The position numbers and the translations under genes were made by a program. This document shows positions 1-6,298 of a stretch of DNA of 10,405 bases, piece by piece (the first letter of the stretch is position 1; each line of letters opens with the position of its first letter). This DNA comes from Spirochaetaceae bacterium (lineage in GTDB: Bacteria; Spirochaetota; Spirochaetia; PWKH01): contig PWNW01000012.1 in the NCBI GenBank assembly GCA_003557605.1, positions 1 through 10,405 of the forward strand, in the 5' to 3' direction. The notes beneath the pieces were generated by a model that was not told where the DNA came from, searched no databases, and saw only the letters and a program-made list of their open reading frames with translations.

Positions 1-932
1 AACAGCAGGAGTCTGGTCCTGAAACTGCGGCAGAGGCTCCGAAAAAGAGCATCCAGAAAAAGGAACAGGGAATTACCCCCAAGGCCCTGAAACTTGCCCA
101 GGAACTTGGGGTGGACTGGTCCGCCGCAGCCGGAAACGGCTCGGGGTATTACGGGATGGTCACCCGGGAGGACATCAAGGCATTGCAGAAAAGTCCTGCA
201 GTGAAGGTCCGAAAGTTGCCTGCTGCATCTTTCGGAGTATCTGCTGCTCCCTCTGCTTCGAGGAAAGTGACTGCCCGGCGGATGAGCGAAAGCCTCAGGA
301 CCGCCGCACAGGCGGCAATCTGGATGGATGCTGACATCACGAAGCTGATGGGCCAGATGCAGGGAGCAAAGGCCCTATGGCTCCAGGAGGGACTGAAGCT
401 GACCCTGACACCGCTGGTGCTTCAGGCATCTGCCAGAGCGGTGCATGAGCATCCCCAGTGCCGGACGGTTATGCATGAAGACGGTTCCATGGAACTGCTT
501 GAGCGCATCAGCATTGCCCTTGCGGCGGACACCTCCCAGGGACTGATGGTGCCGGTCATCCATGATGCCCATGCAAAATCACTGAAGGAGCTTGCAGAAG
601 AGGCGGCAAAACTCTCTGCCCGTGCAGAGTCCGGAGGACTCACCGCCGATGATATGTCCGGTCACTGCATGACCGTGACAAACCTGGGCATGTACGGAGT
701 GACATATATGAAGCCGGTGCTGAACCTTCCCGAGAGCGTGATACTCGGCGTCGGAGCGGCTGCCCAGCAGGTCAAGGTAATCGACGGAGGACTGTTTCCC
801 CGCTGGATGCTGCCCTTGAGTCTCACCTTTGACCACCGGAGTGTTGACGGAGCTCCTGCGGCACGGTTTCTCAGAACCGTCTGCAGCATCCTGGAGGGCG
901 GATCGGACGAACTTCCGGAGGCGCTGCTATGA
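1..932 (+). CDS. Dihydrolipoamide acyltransferase (E2 of a 2-oxoacid dehydrogenase complex), 5'-truncated
   Basis: The reading frame is open from the left edge (first full codon at base 3) to the TGA at 930-932, so the gene starts outside the window. E2 forms the core of the complex, taking an acyl group from the E1-loaded lipoyl arm and passing it to CoA. Seen here: a charged Ala/Pro/Glu/Lys-rich linker (3-71); a peripheral subunit-binding domain (about 72-185, starting ITPKALKLAQELGVDWS), which docks E3 or E1; a second linker; and a complete catalytic domain from about 270. The catalytic signature FDHRSVDGAPAARFL is intact, with the active His codon at 834-836, and the NLGMYGV and ILGVGA blocks are typical. 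The lipoyl domain is not visible and should lie upstream. The substrate class (pyruvate, acetoin or branched-chain oxoacid) cannot be told from this part. The stop overlaps the start of mch by 4 bases, so the two are probably co-transcribed. Confidence 0.93.
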   Translation, partial: QQESGPETAAEAPKKSIQKKEQGITPKALKLAQELGVDWSAAAGNGSGYYGMVTREDIKALQKSPAVKVRKLPAASFGVSAAPSASRKVTARRMSESLRTAAQAAIWMDADITKLMGQMQGAKALWLQEGLKLTLTPLVLQASARAVHEHPQCRTVMHEDGSMELLERISIALAADTSQGLMVPVIHDAHAKSLKELAEEAAKLSARAESGGLTADDMSGHCMTVTNLGMYGVTYMKPVLNLPESVILGVGAAAQQVKVIDGGLFPRWMLPLSLTFDHRSVDGAPAARFLRTVCSILEGGSDELPEALL

Positions 933-1900
933 TCAGCATTAATGAGCATGTGATGCCTTCGGTAAAGCACCTGATAGAGCATGCTGAGCAGCTGGGCTGC
1001 CGCAGCTTCCGTCTGCCCTCGGGCGCCCATGTTATTGATATGGGCATTCATGTGCCGGGGGGCTGGGAAGCAGCCAGGCTCTTTACTGAGATCGATATCG
1101 CCTGCCTGGGGCGGGTGTCGTACCGGGATTATTCCCTCGCATCTGGGATCCATGTCCCGGCTGTGGAGGTCTATGCCGACAATCCCCATTTAGGCTGCCT
1201 GCTGAGCCAGATTGCCGGATGGAAGCTCACGGATGGTGAGTTTGCGGCCATCGGCAGCGGTCCTGCCCGGGCCTTGGCGGTGGACCCCGATGACCACTGC
1301 TTTGATCTGCACCCCTACCGTGACAGTGCCGACTCAGCAGTGCTGGGACTGCAGATGACGGAGCTTCCCGATGATGCCCTTGCATTGAAGGCCGCTGAAG
1401 CATGCCGGGTTGACCCGGAGCATCTCTATCTGCTGGTGCATGCGAGCACCTCCCTGACAGCATCGGTACAGGTGTCTGCCCGGATTATTGAGCAGACCAT
1501 TAACAAGATGATAAAAAAGTCCTTTGACCTGGACCAGATTCTTTTTGCACGGGGCCTGTGTCTGGTGGCGCCGGTGTGCGATGATGAACTTGAGGCTATG
1601 GGAAGGATCAACGATTCCCTGCTCTACGGGGGATTCTCCTGCTTTCAGGTACGTTCCGATGATGATCAGATTTCCCGGGTGATCGGGGAGCTGGTAACCG
1701 AATCTTCAAGGGATTACGGACGGCTGTTCAAGGATCTGTTCCTTGAAGCGGGGAAGAACTTCTACAACATGGACCTCGATATCCATTCACCGGCGCAGGT
1801 GCAGATCTACAACATCAATTCAGGGAACTTGTTTACCGCAGGGCGTATCAGGGAGGACATCATTGAGGCCAGCTATTTCGGCAGGTCGAATGCCCGGTAG
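929..1900 (+). CDS. mch: Methenyltetrahydromethanopterin cyclohydrolase homologue
   Basis: The 323-residue product matches the Mch family end to end (archaeal enzymes are about 316-320 residues). Mch reversibly hydrolyses N5,N10-methenyl-H4MPT to a formyl-H4MPT in the cytoplasm. Seen here: the N-terminal SINE...P start; HVPGGWEAA and LFTEI near 41-55; the AIGSGPARALA block (107-117); SARIIEQ with R185 and E188, which align with the Arg/Glu pair implicated in catalysis in archaeal Mch (recalled from the literature); APVCDDELEAMGRINDSLLYGG-like block at 214-235; and the NFYNMD and AGRIREDII C-terminal blocks. The ATG overlaps the E2 stop (ATGA), with GGAGG at 917-921 seven bases upstream. In bacteria Mch usually accompanies other H4MPT genes (fae, mtdB, fhc), none of which is in view. 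Family assignment is firm; the actual pterin substrate in this organism is not known. Confidence 0.92.
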   Translation: MISINEHVMPSVKHLIEHAEQLGCRSFRLPSGAHVIDMGIHVPGGWEAARLFTEIDIACLGRVSYRDYSLASGIHVPAVEVYADNPHLGCLLSQIAGWKLTDGEFAAIGSGPARALAVDPDDHCFDLHPYRDSADSAVLGLQMTELPDDALALKAAEACRVDPEHLYLLVHASTSLTASVQVSARIIEQTINKMIKKSFDLDQILFARGLCLVAPVCDDELEAMGRINDSLLYGGFSCFQVRSDDDQISRVIGELVTESSRDYGRLFKDLFLEAGKNFYNMDLDIHSPAQVQIYNINSGNLFTAGRIREDIIEASYFGRSNAR

Positions 1901-3084
1901 ATGATCATATATGCCATACCTGCCAGGCTGACAAGAAAAAACACCAGGAACATCAATGAATAAGAGACCGATGCTGCGGCTCCCGCAGCAAGCGGTCCTG
2001 CTACCATCCCGATTGTTGCTGCAGTCCACTGCAGTCCGATTCCTTCTGCTCTCCGATGTTTTGGAAATCCTTCGGCAATGCAGAGACTGCCGGCGCTTTG
2101 AAACAGTGCGGTGGATGCCCCTAGAAGGGCCCAGGAGCAGGCAAGGGCTGCCAGGGAGGAGGAAAGGTAGAGCACCGCAAGGGGCAGTGCAGTGCAGAGA
2201 AAGGCCGCAGCCAGGAAGGTTTTCGGATTTCTGCTGTGCAGAAGCCGTGCAAGCAGCAGACTCGCAAGGAACATGCCCAGGGGATCAAAGGCGGCAAGAA
2301 ATGCCGCGGAAGAAAAGCTCAGCTGATGATGATCCATCTGGAACACCCCGGACAGGGAGATGAAACCGATGATCGGGATGTTGAGCATCAAGGTCCCGAT
2401 GTACACCGGCCACAGCCCTGCCTGGGAGATGATCTTCACAGGAATGCGGGTCTCCCCGGCATAGGGGGTTTCCATGTTGACTTCCGTGGGAAGTTCGGAT
2501 GCCGGGACAGGTTTTCTCCTGATTCCTGCAGCAAGTGCCGCCAGTACCGAGAATAGTCCGAAGAGTCCCCCAATTCGCAGCACCCCCGAAGCAGAGACCC
2601 AGCTGAGGGCAGCCGCCAGGGACAGTCTGCCCAGGATGCTGCCGAAGGCCAAGGATGCATTGAAGATCGATATATGACGGCTGACTTTCTCCCGGTGATG
2701 TTCACCGTAGAGCATGGAAATGTCCAGTCCGACGGGAATAAACCCCCCGTCAAAGCACGCTGCCGCTGCAAGAAAAAGGAGAAACAGCGCTATGGATGAG
2801 GTGACTCCCAGCAGCTGGAAGACCAGGAAGGGGACTGCAATCACCGTTACGTAGAGCAGCGCTGGGCGCTTTGATGCATCGCTTTTTCTCCCCCAGGCCG
2901 GAGAGCAGATTGCCTGCATCAGGCCGTGGATTGATGCGGCCATGGTGATGATGACAATCGGGGCGCCCAGGTCCTTCAGCATCAGCTGCAGGACATAGGC
3001 AATTGCCATGGCCCCGCCGAATTTCAGGGAAACTGAAAGATAAAACGCCCCCTGTCTCCTGCGCAGGCGGGTTTCCGGGATCAC
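1873..3084 (-). CDS. MFS transporter, probable carbohydrate or glycoside permease
   Basis: The 403-residue protein is strongly hydrophobic throughout, with about 12 likely membrane segments, the standard major facilitator layout. The loop between segments 2 and 3 carries a motif A variant (WGRKSDASKR, residues 64-73). The N-terminus is short and basic (RLRRRQG). It starts with GTG at 3084-3082, overlapping the TGA of the GH31 gene as GTGA. No clean Shine-Dalgarno sequence lies upstream, so translation is probably coupled to the GH31 gene. From context it may bring in the glycoside cut by the GH31 enzyme or move its product; the family is too broad to name a substrate, and export cannot be excluded. 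Its 3' end overlaps the convergent mch gene by 28 bases. Confidence 0.85.
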   Translation of the reverse strand: MIPETRLRRRQGAFYLSVSLKFGGAMAIAYVLQLMLKDLGAPIVIITMAASIHGLMQAICSPAWGRKSDASKRPALLYVTVIAVPFLVFQLLGVTSSIALFLLFLAAAACFDGGFIPVGLDISMLYGEHHREKVSRHISIFNASLAFGSILGRLSLAAALSWVSASGVLRIGGLFGLFSVLAALAAGIRRKPVPASELPTEVNMETPYAGETRIPVKIISQAGLWPVYIGTLMLNIPIIGFISLSGVFQMDHHQLSFSSAAFLAAFDPLGMFLASLLLARLLHSRNPKTFLAAAFLCTALPLAVLYLSSSLAALACSWALLGASTALFQSAGSLCIAEGFPKHRRAEGIGLQWTAATIGMVAGPLAAGAAASVSYSLMFLVFFLVSLAGMAYMIIYRAFDLPK

Positions 3085-5492
3085 AGGTCGAGGGTGCCGG
3101 AAGCAGGCAGGGCAACGGTTCTGCCCTCTCCCCTGAGTTCGATGGTCACCTCTGATACTGTTCCAGACACCGAAAGGGTGCGCTTGTCAACGGATACAGA
3201 GGCTGCTTCTGTCACCTTCCCGTTCTGCTCATCGTAGATCACAGAACGGTGAGCGTCCTTGGGCATGAAGCACACCAGCTTCAGGGATTCCAGGGGTTTC
3301 TCTTCAGCATGCTGCATCACCGGTCCCATGGGGATTACTGCCCCCTCCCTGATCCACAGCGGAAAGGTATTGATATCTACGGTGATATCTCTCCAGCAGG
3401 GACCGGTGATCACCTCATCGGTCCAGAAATCACACCATGATCCTGCGGGAAAGTAGACCCGGGCATTGCCGTGCCGGTTGAACACCGGGGCTGCCAGCAG
3501 GTCACTGCCGAAGAGGTACTGTGATTCCAGCTGGTGCACCGTAGGATCATCCTGGAACTCAAGCACCATGGGACGCACCATTGGAAGGGCAGTCTGTGAG
3601 GAGATCACCGCCTGGGTGTAGATATAGGGAAGCAGCTGATACCTGAGGCTGATGTACCTTCTTGATATCTTCAGCGCTTGTTCACCGTATTCCCAGGGCT
3701 CCTTCAGCCGCTTGCCGTGGAGACGGGCATGGGAGGAGAACACCCCGAACTGCATCCACCTGATATATATTACGGGGTCGGATTCGGTGTGCCTCAGATT
3801 GTCCGGTGCCAGGGAGGGGGCATCTTCTTCGGAGCGGGTGGTCTGCAGCCGTTCTTTGGCGCCGAACACCCCTTCGGTTATCAGGTCAAACCGCTCGGGT
3901 TCGTAGTCGAAGCCGCCGATGTCATGGCCGCAGAAGGGAACCCCGGAAAGACCGTAGCTCAGCAGTCCACGGAGCTGGCCGTGCATCTGGGAAAAGGAGG
4001 CATAGCTGTCCCCTCCCCACTGCAGGGGATAGCGCTGGGATCCGATGTACCCGCTGCGTCCCCAGGTGACTCCCCGGCCGTGCTTCCTCTCCACGAGCTC
4101 AAACACCGCTTTGTTGTAGAGCAGGGGATAGAGGTTGTGCATTTCAAGGCCGCTTCTTCCGTCATGGTATACCGCATCCACCGGGGCCTGTTCGCCGAAG
4201 TCGGTCTTGAACACGCTTACCCCTTCATCAAGGAGGACCTCAAGCTTGGAGGTGAACCATTGGACCTGCTGTTCATCAGTGAAATCTATCCCGCCGAATG
4301 CCTCGCCGGCAAATGCCTCAATGATTTCTGCGGCTGCACCTTCCTTGTCCCGGATGAAGTACCCCTTGCTCTCACCCTCTTCAAAGAGGGGAGTGTCCAC
4401 CGGTACATAGGGGGTGATCCACAGACAGGTCCTCATCCCCATTTCCCTGAGGTTTTTCATCATTCCAGTATGGTCCGGGAACCTGGTGCTGTCCCAGGTG
4501 TAGCTGCACCAGGGAGAATCGCCCTGCCACCACGGGTCGATGCTGATTACGTCGCAGGGAATCTGATGATCCCGCATGCCCTGTGCAGCCTGCTCCACCT
4601 CGTCCCGGGAGAGAAAGGAGCACCGGGAGAGCCAGAGTCCGAAGGACCATTTCGGGGGGACCGGGGCAAACCCCGTCAGCTGTGCATACATCCTCAGGGT
4701 CCCGGCATGGGTCTTTCCCCGTATAACGAAATAGTCCATCAGCTCATCGGCGGTTTCAAAGGTGCAGGTGCTTCCTGACTCGCTGCACACCTTGAAGGCT
4801 GAGGGAAAGCTGGTATGCAGCAGCAGGCCGTAGCCCCTTGATGACATAAGAAAGGGCATGGCCTTGTAAGAGCGGTAGGCATTGACGCTTCCGGCGTCTA
4901 TGGACCAAATGGTGATGCTCTGTCCCCATCTGTCTATTCGGGTGAATCCTTCACCCAGCCCGTAGAACCGTTCATCCGGGGCAGCTTCCATTGCGTCCCG
5001 TGCGCACAGCCTGCCGTTGAAGGGCTGGTCATATCCCATGGGGGCAGTTTCATAGAAGGGGCCGTAGCTCCTGTCTGATATGCTCTGGGCAAAAAACGGA
5101 TCATCCTCTGATCCCGTATCGGCTATGGTGATCCTCCAGGGATAGGTGGAGATGGATGCGGTGACCCTGCCGGTGCTGATGCGAATCAGCTCTCCCTGTT
5201 CACCGGCTGCTGTCTCTATGGTGATATCCCTGTATTCAGGTACTGGACCGGAAAGCATGTCGCTTGGTTTTTCAGGTATCTCCTGGGGATGCATGCGCAC
5301 CCTGAATATCTCAGCAGAGACTGCCTGAAGGGAAATATGCACCTGGTGACTGTCGATGGTGCTGCACAGGCAGGTGATGCCCGAAGCTGTCCGCTCCCAG
5401 CTGATGCAGCGCCGCACTCCCATGTGCGGATAGGGGAGGTCTACAAAATCAAAGGCCTTGGCAATGGTTTCCCATTCTGTTCTGGTATGCAT
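3081..5492 (-). CDS. GH31 alpha-glycosidase, YicI-like (alpha-xylosidase or alpha-glucosidase)
   Basis: An 803-residue retaining glycoside hydrolase of family 31, aligning over its length with the YicI alpha-xylosidase group (772 residues in E. coli). Seen in order: an N-terminal beta-sandwich region; YGLGEGFTRIDRWGQ (177-191); start of the (beta/alpha)8 barrel near PPKWSFGLWLSR (279-290); ISIDPWW (317-322); the nucleophile in FKTDFGE (D431); the acid/base in QWGGDSYASF (D495); GHDIGGF (522-528); then SSHARLHG (586-593) and C-terminal beta domains. No signal peptide is evident, so it is likely cytoplasmic and acts on imported oligosaccharides or glycosides. There are about 48 residues between GHDIGGF and the IRWMQFG segment against roughly 14 in YicI. 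The start is supported by AAGGAG (5506-5501) eight bases upstream. It follows the regulator gene by 23 bases and overlaps the MFS gene. Xylose versus glucose specificity is not decided by the visible residues. Confidence 0.92.
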   Translation of the reverse strand: MHTRTEWETIAKAFDFVDLPYPHMGVRRCISWERTASGITCLCSTIDSHQVHISLQAVSAEIFRVRMHPQEIPEKPSDMLSGPVPEYRDITIETAAGEQGELIRISTGRVTASISTYPWRITIADTGSEDDPFFAQSISDRSYGPFYETAPMGYDQPFNGRLCARDAMEAAPDERFYGLGEGFTRIDRWGQSITIWSIDAGSVNAYRSYKAMPFLMSSRGYGLLLHTSFPSAFKVCSESGSTCTFETADELMDYFVIRGKTHAGTLRMYAQLTGFAPVPPKWSFGLWLSRCSFLSRDEVEQAAQGMRDHQIPCDVISIDPWWQGDSPWCSYTWDSTRFPDHTGMMKNLREMGMRTCLWITPYVPVDTPLFEEGESKGYFIRDKEGAAAEIIEAFAGEAFGGIDFTDEQQVQWFTSKLEVLLDEGVSVFKTDFGEQAPVDAVYHDGRSGLEMHNLYPLLYNKAVFELVERKHGRGVTWGRSGYIGSQRYPLQWGGDSYASFSQMHGQLRGLLSYGLSGVPFCGHDIGGFDYEPERFDLITEGVFGAKERLQTTRSEEDAPSLAPDNLRHTESDPVIYIRWMQFGVFSSHARLHGKRLKEPWEYGEQALKISRRYISLRYQLLPYIYTQAVISSQTALPMVRPMVLEFQDDPTVHQLESQYLFGSDLLAAPVFNRHGNARVYFPAGSWCDFWTDEVITGPCWRDITVDINTFPLWIREGAVIPMGPVMQHAEEKPLESLKLVCFMPKDAHRSVIYDEQNGKVTEAASVSVDKRTLSVSGTVSEVTIELRGEGRTVALPASGTLDL

Positions 5493-5500
5493 AGGTGATT

Positions 5501-5506
5501 CTCCTT
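5501..5506 (-). promoter_or_regulatory. Ribosome binding site of the GH31 gene
   Basis: AAGGAG on the minus strand lies eight bases before the ATG at 5492-5490. It is the strongest such site in the minus-strand operon, suggesting the glycosidase is translated independently and well, unlike its neighbours. Confidence 0.75.
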
Positions 5507-5515
5507 ATAGGGGTG

Positions 5516-6106
5516 TTATTCGCCGTAAGCGATGATGGAGAGCCATCGAGCCTTCTCGGTGATGCAGGAGAATTCCCGCAGTTCCGATCCGGCATAGTAG
5601 ATGCTGTCTCCGGCATGCAGCTCAACGCTGGTCTGTTCAATGGTAATCTGTACCGATCCCTCCAGTACGTAAATGACTTCCTTTTTCTCAATATTCAGCT
5701 GCTTGGCGGTGTTGCCTGAAGAGCGCAGCCCTTCGGATGCGATGACCTCCAGACCGCTTCCTAAATTGGGAGTCAGAAATTCTGAAGTGATCTTCCGGTC
5801 CGGAAGGACTATCTTCGGTCCTAACCCCCTGCGCACCAGAAACAGTTCCTGCTCCTGTGCAGGGCGAGGTGATGCAGGTTCCCTCGCCGTCAGAAGATCG
5901 GCCAGGGGAAGCTTCAGCCCCCGAGATATTTTTTCAAGGGATGAGAGAGACAGCTTTGAGCGTCCCGTCTCGACCTGGCTGAGAAATGACGGGGTCAGTC
6001 CGGACCTACGCGCCAGTTCTCTCATGGACATGCCGATCTGTTTGCGCTTCTTCCTGATCAGCGGTCCCATTGAGCCAGGTGCAGTCTGTTCTTCACGGTA
6101 ATTCAT
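5516..6106 (-). CDS. XRE-family transcriptional regulator with C-terminal cupin domain
   Basis: A 196-residue two-domain regulator. Residues about 16-70 form a Cro/CI-type helix-turn-helix (IRKKRKQIGMSMRELARRSG followed by LTPSFLSQVETGRSKLSL). Residues about 115-195 form a cupin_2 fold (VIYVLEGSVQITIE, then LHAGDSIYY). This family typically senses a small ligand in the cupin barrel and controls an adjacent catabolic operon. The usual cupin metal-binding histidines are not present at the expected places (QLNIEKKEVIYVLEG, and SELREFSC where HxxxN is common), so the barrel probably binds its ligand without metal. It is the first gene of the minus-strand operon and divergent from the methyltransferase-ABC operon, so it is the prime candidate regulator of both. 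The start is uncertain: ATG at 6106 has no good ribosome binding site, and an internal ATG at 6070 would still keep the whole HTH. Confidence 0.9.
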   Translation of the reverse strand: MNYREEQTAPGSMGPLIRKKRKQIGMSMRELARRSGLTPSFLSQVETGRSKLSLSSLEKISRGLKLPLADLLTAREPASPRPAQEQELFLVRRGLGPKIVLPDRKITSEFLTPNLGSGLEVIASEGLRSSGNTAKQLNIEKKEVIYVLEGSVQITIEQTSVELHAGDSIYYAGSELREFSCITEKARWLSIIAYGE

Positions 6107-6111
6107 ACAGA

Positions 6112-6140
6112 ATGTTATGATTTGCTGAACAATATGTCAA
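6112..6140 (-). promoter_or_regulatory. Candidate promoter for the regulator-GH31-MFS operon
   Basis: On the minus strand a perfect TTGACA (6140-6135) is followed after 17 bases by TAACAT (6117-6112), matching the sigma70 -10 consensus at four of six positions. Predicted transcription would start near 6105, at or next to the annotated ATG. This implies either a leaderless mRNA or use of the internal start at 6070. This is pattern matching only. Confidence 0.5.
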
Positions 6141-6179
6141 GTAATACTTAACACCCAATACAGTATTTGCTCGTATTAC
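6141..6179. repeat. Cluster of AATAC/GTATT inverted half-sites, candidate operator
   Basis: Three related elements lie in 39 bases: GTAATAC (6141-6147), the near-perfect palindrome AATAC-A-GTATT (6157-6167), and GTATTAC (6173-6179), whose arm is the exact reverse complement of the first element. They sit directly upstream of the -35 box of the candidate regulator promoter and about 36 bases upstream of the -35 of the divergent promoter. This arrangement fits a binding site for the XRE-cupin protein, but the AT-rich context raises the chance of coincidence. Confidence 0.4.
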
Positions 6180-6214
6180 ACAGAGGAATATAGGGAAAAT
6201 TTCATGGAAAAAAC

Positions 6215-6244
6215 TTGACAGATGAGAAATATGGGGGGTATGAT
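6215..6244 (+). promoter_or_regulatory. Sigma70-type promoter of the methyltransferase-ABC operon
   Basis: A perfect -35 hexamer TTGACA (6215-6220) is followed after 18 bases by TATGAT (6239-6244), five of six matches to the -10 consensus. Transcription would start around 6251, leaving a leader of about 48 bases before the ATG at 6299. It is the best promoter-like sequence in the window and is correctly placed for the right-hand operon. Confidence 0.72.
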
Positions 6245-6253
6245 GGAGTATAT

Positions 6254-6267
6254 TGTAAACGCTTTCA
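6254..6267. promoter_or_regulatory. LacI/CcpA-type operator (cre-like palindrome)
   Basis: TGTAAACGCTTTCA fits the cre consensus TGWAARCGYTWNCA at every position and has the central CG typical of LacI-family operators. It starts a few bases after the predicted transcription start, where a bound repressor would block initiation or early elongation. It implies control by a LacI-family or catabolite-control protein in addition to the adjacent XRE-cupin regulator. No LacI-family gene is in the window, so the partner is unknown. Confidence 0.62.
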
Positions 6268-6286
6268 AAGAAATTTACATTGAAAG
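6262..6286 (+). repeat. Leader inverted repeat overlapping the cre-like site
   Basis: CTTTCAA (6262-6268) and TTGAAAG (6280-6286) are exact inverted arms around an 11-base AT-rich spacer, ending just before the ribosome binding site GAGGAG (6289-6294). The left arm shares bases with the right half of the cre-like palindrome. It could be a weak mRNA hairpin or a second operator with a spaced dyad; the sequence alone does not tell which. Confidence 0.35.
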
Positions 6287-6298
6287 CTGAGGAGCGGT

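Noticed and set aside
1880..1924. Inverted repeat GGCAGGT/ACCTGCC as a bidirectional terminator
   Set aside because: The loop is 31 bases, neither side has a T-tract at the right place, and the arms lie inside coding sequence.
1956..2556. Two + strand open frames across the MFS gene
   Set aside because: The translations are Arg/Gln-rich with no recognisable domain, while the minus frame gives a clear 12-segment membrane protein.
3678..4778. A 366-codon open frame on the + strand inside the GH31 gene
   Set aside because: It is antisense to a well-supported catalytic domain, its translation resembles no family I know, and long antisense frames are expected opposite GC-rich genes with this codon bias.
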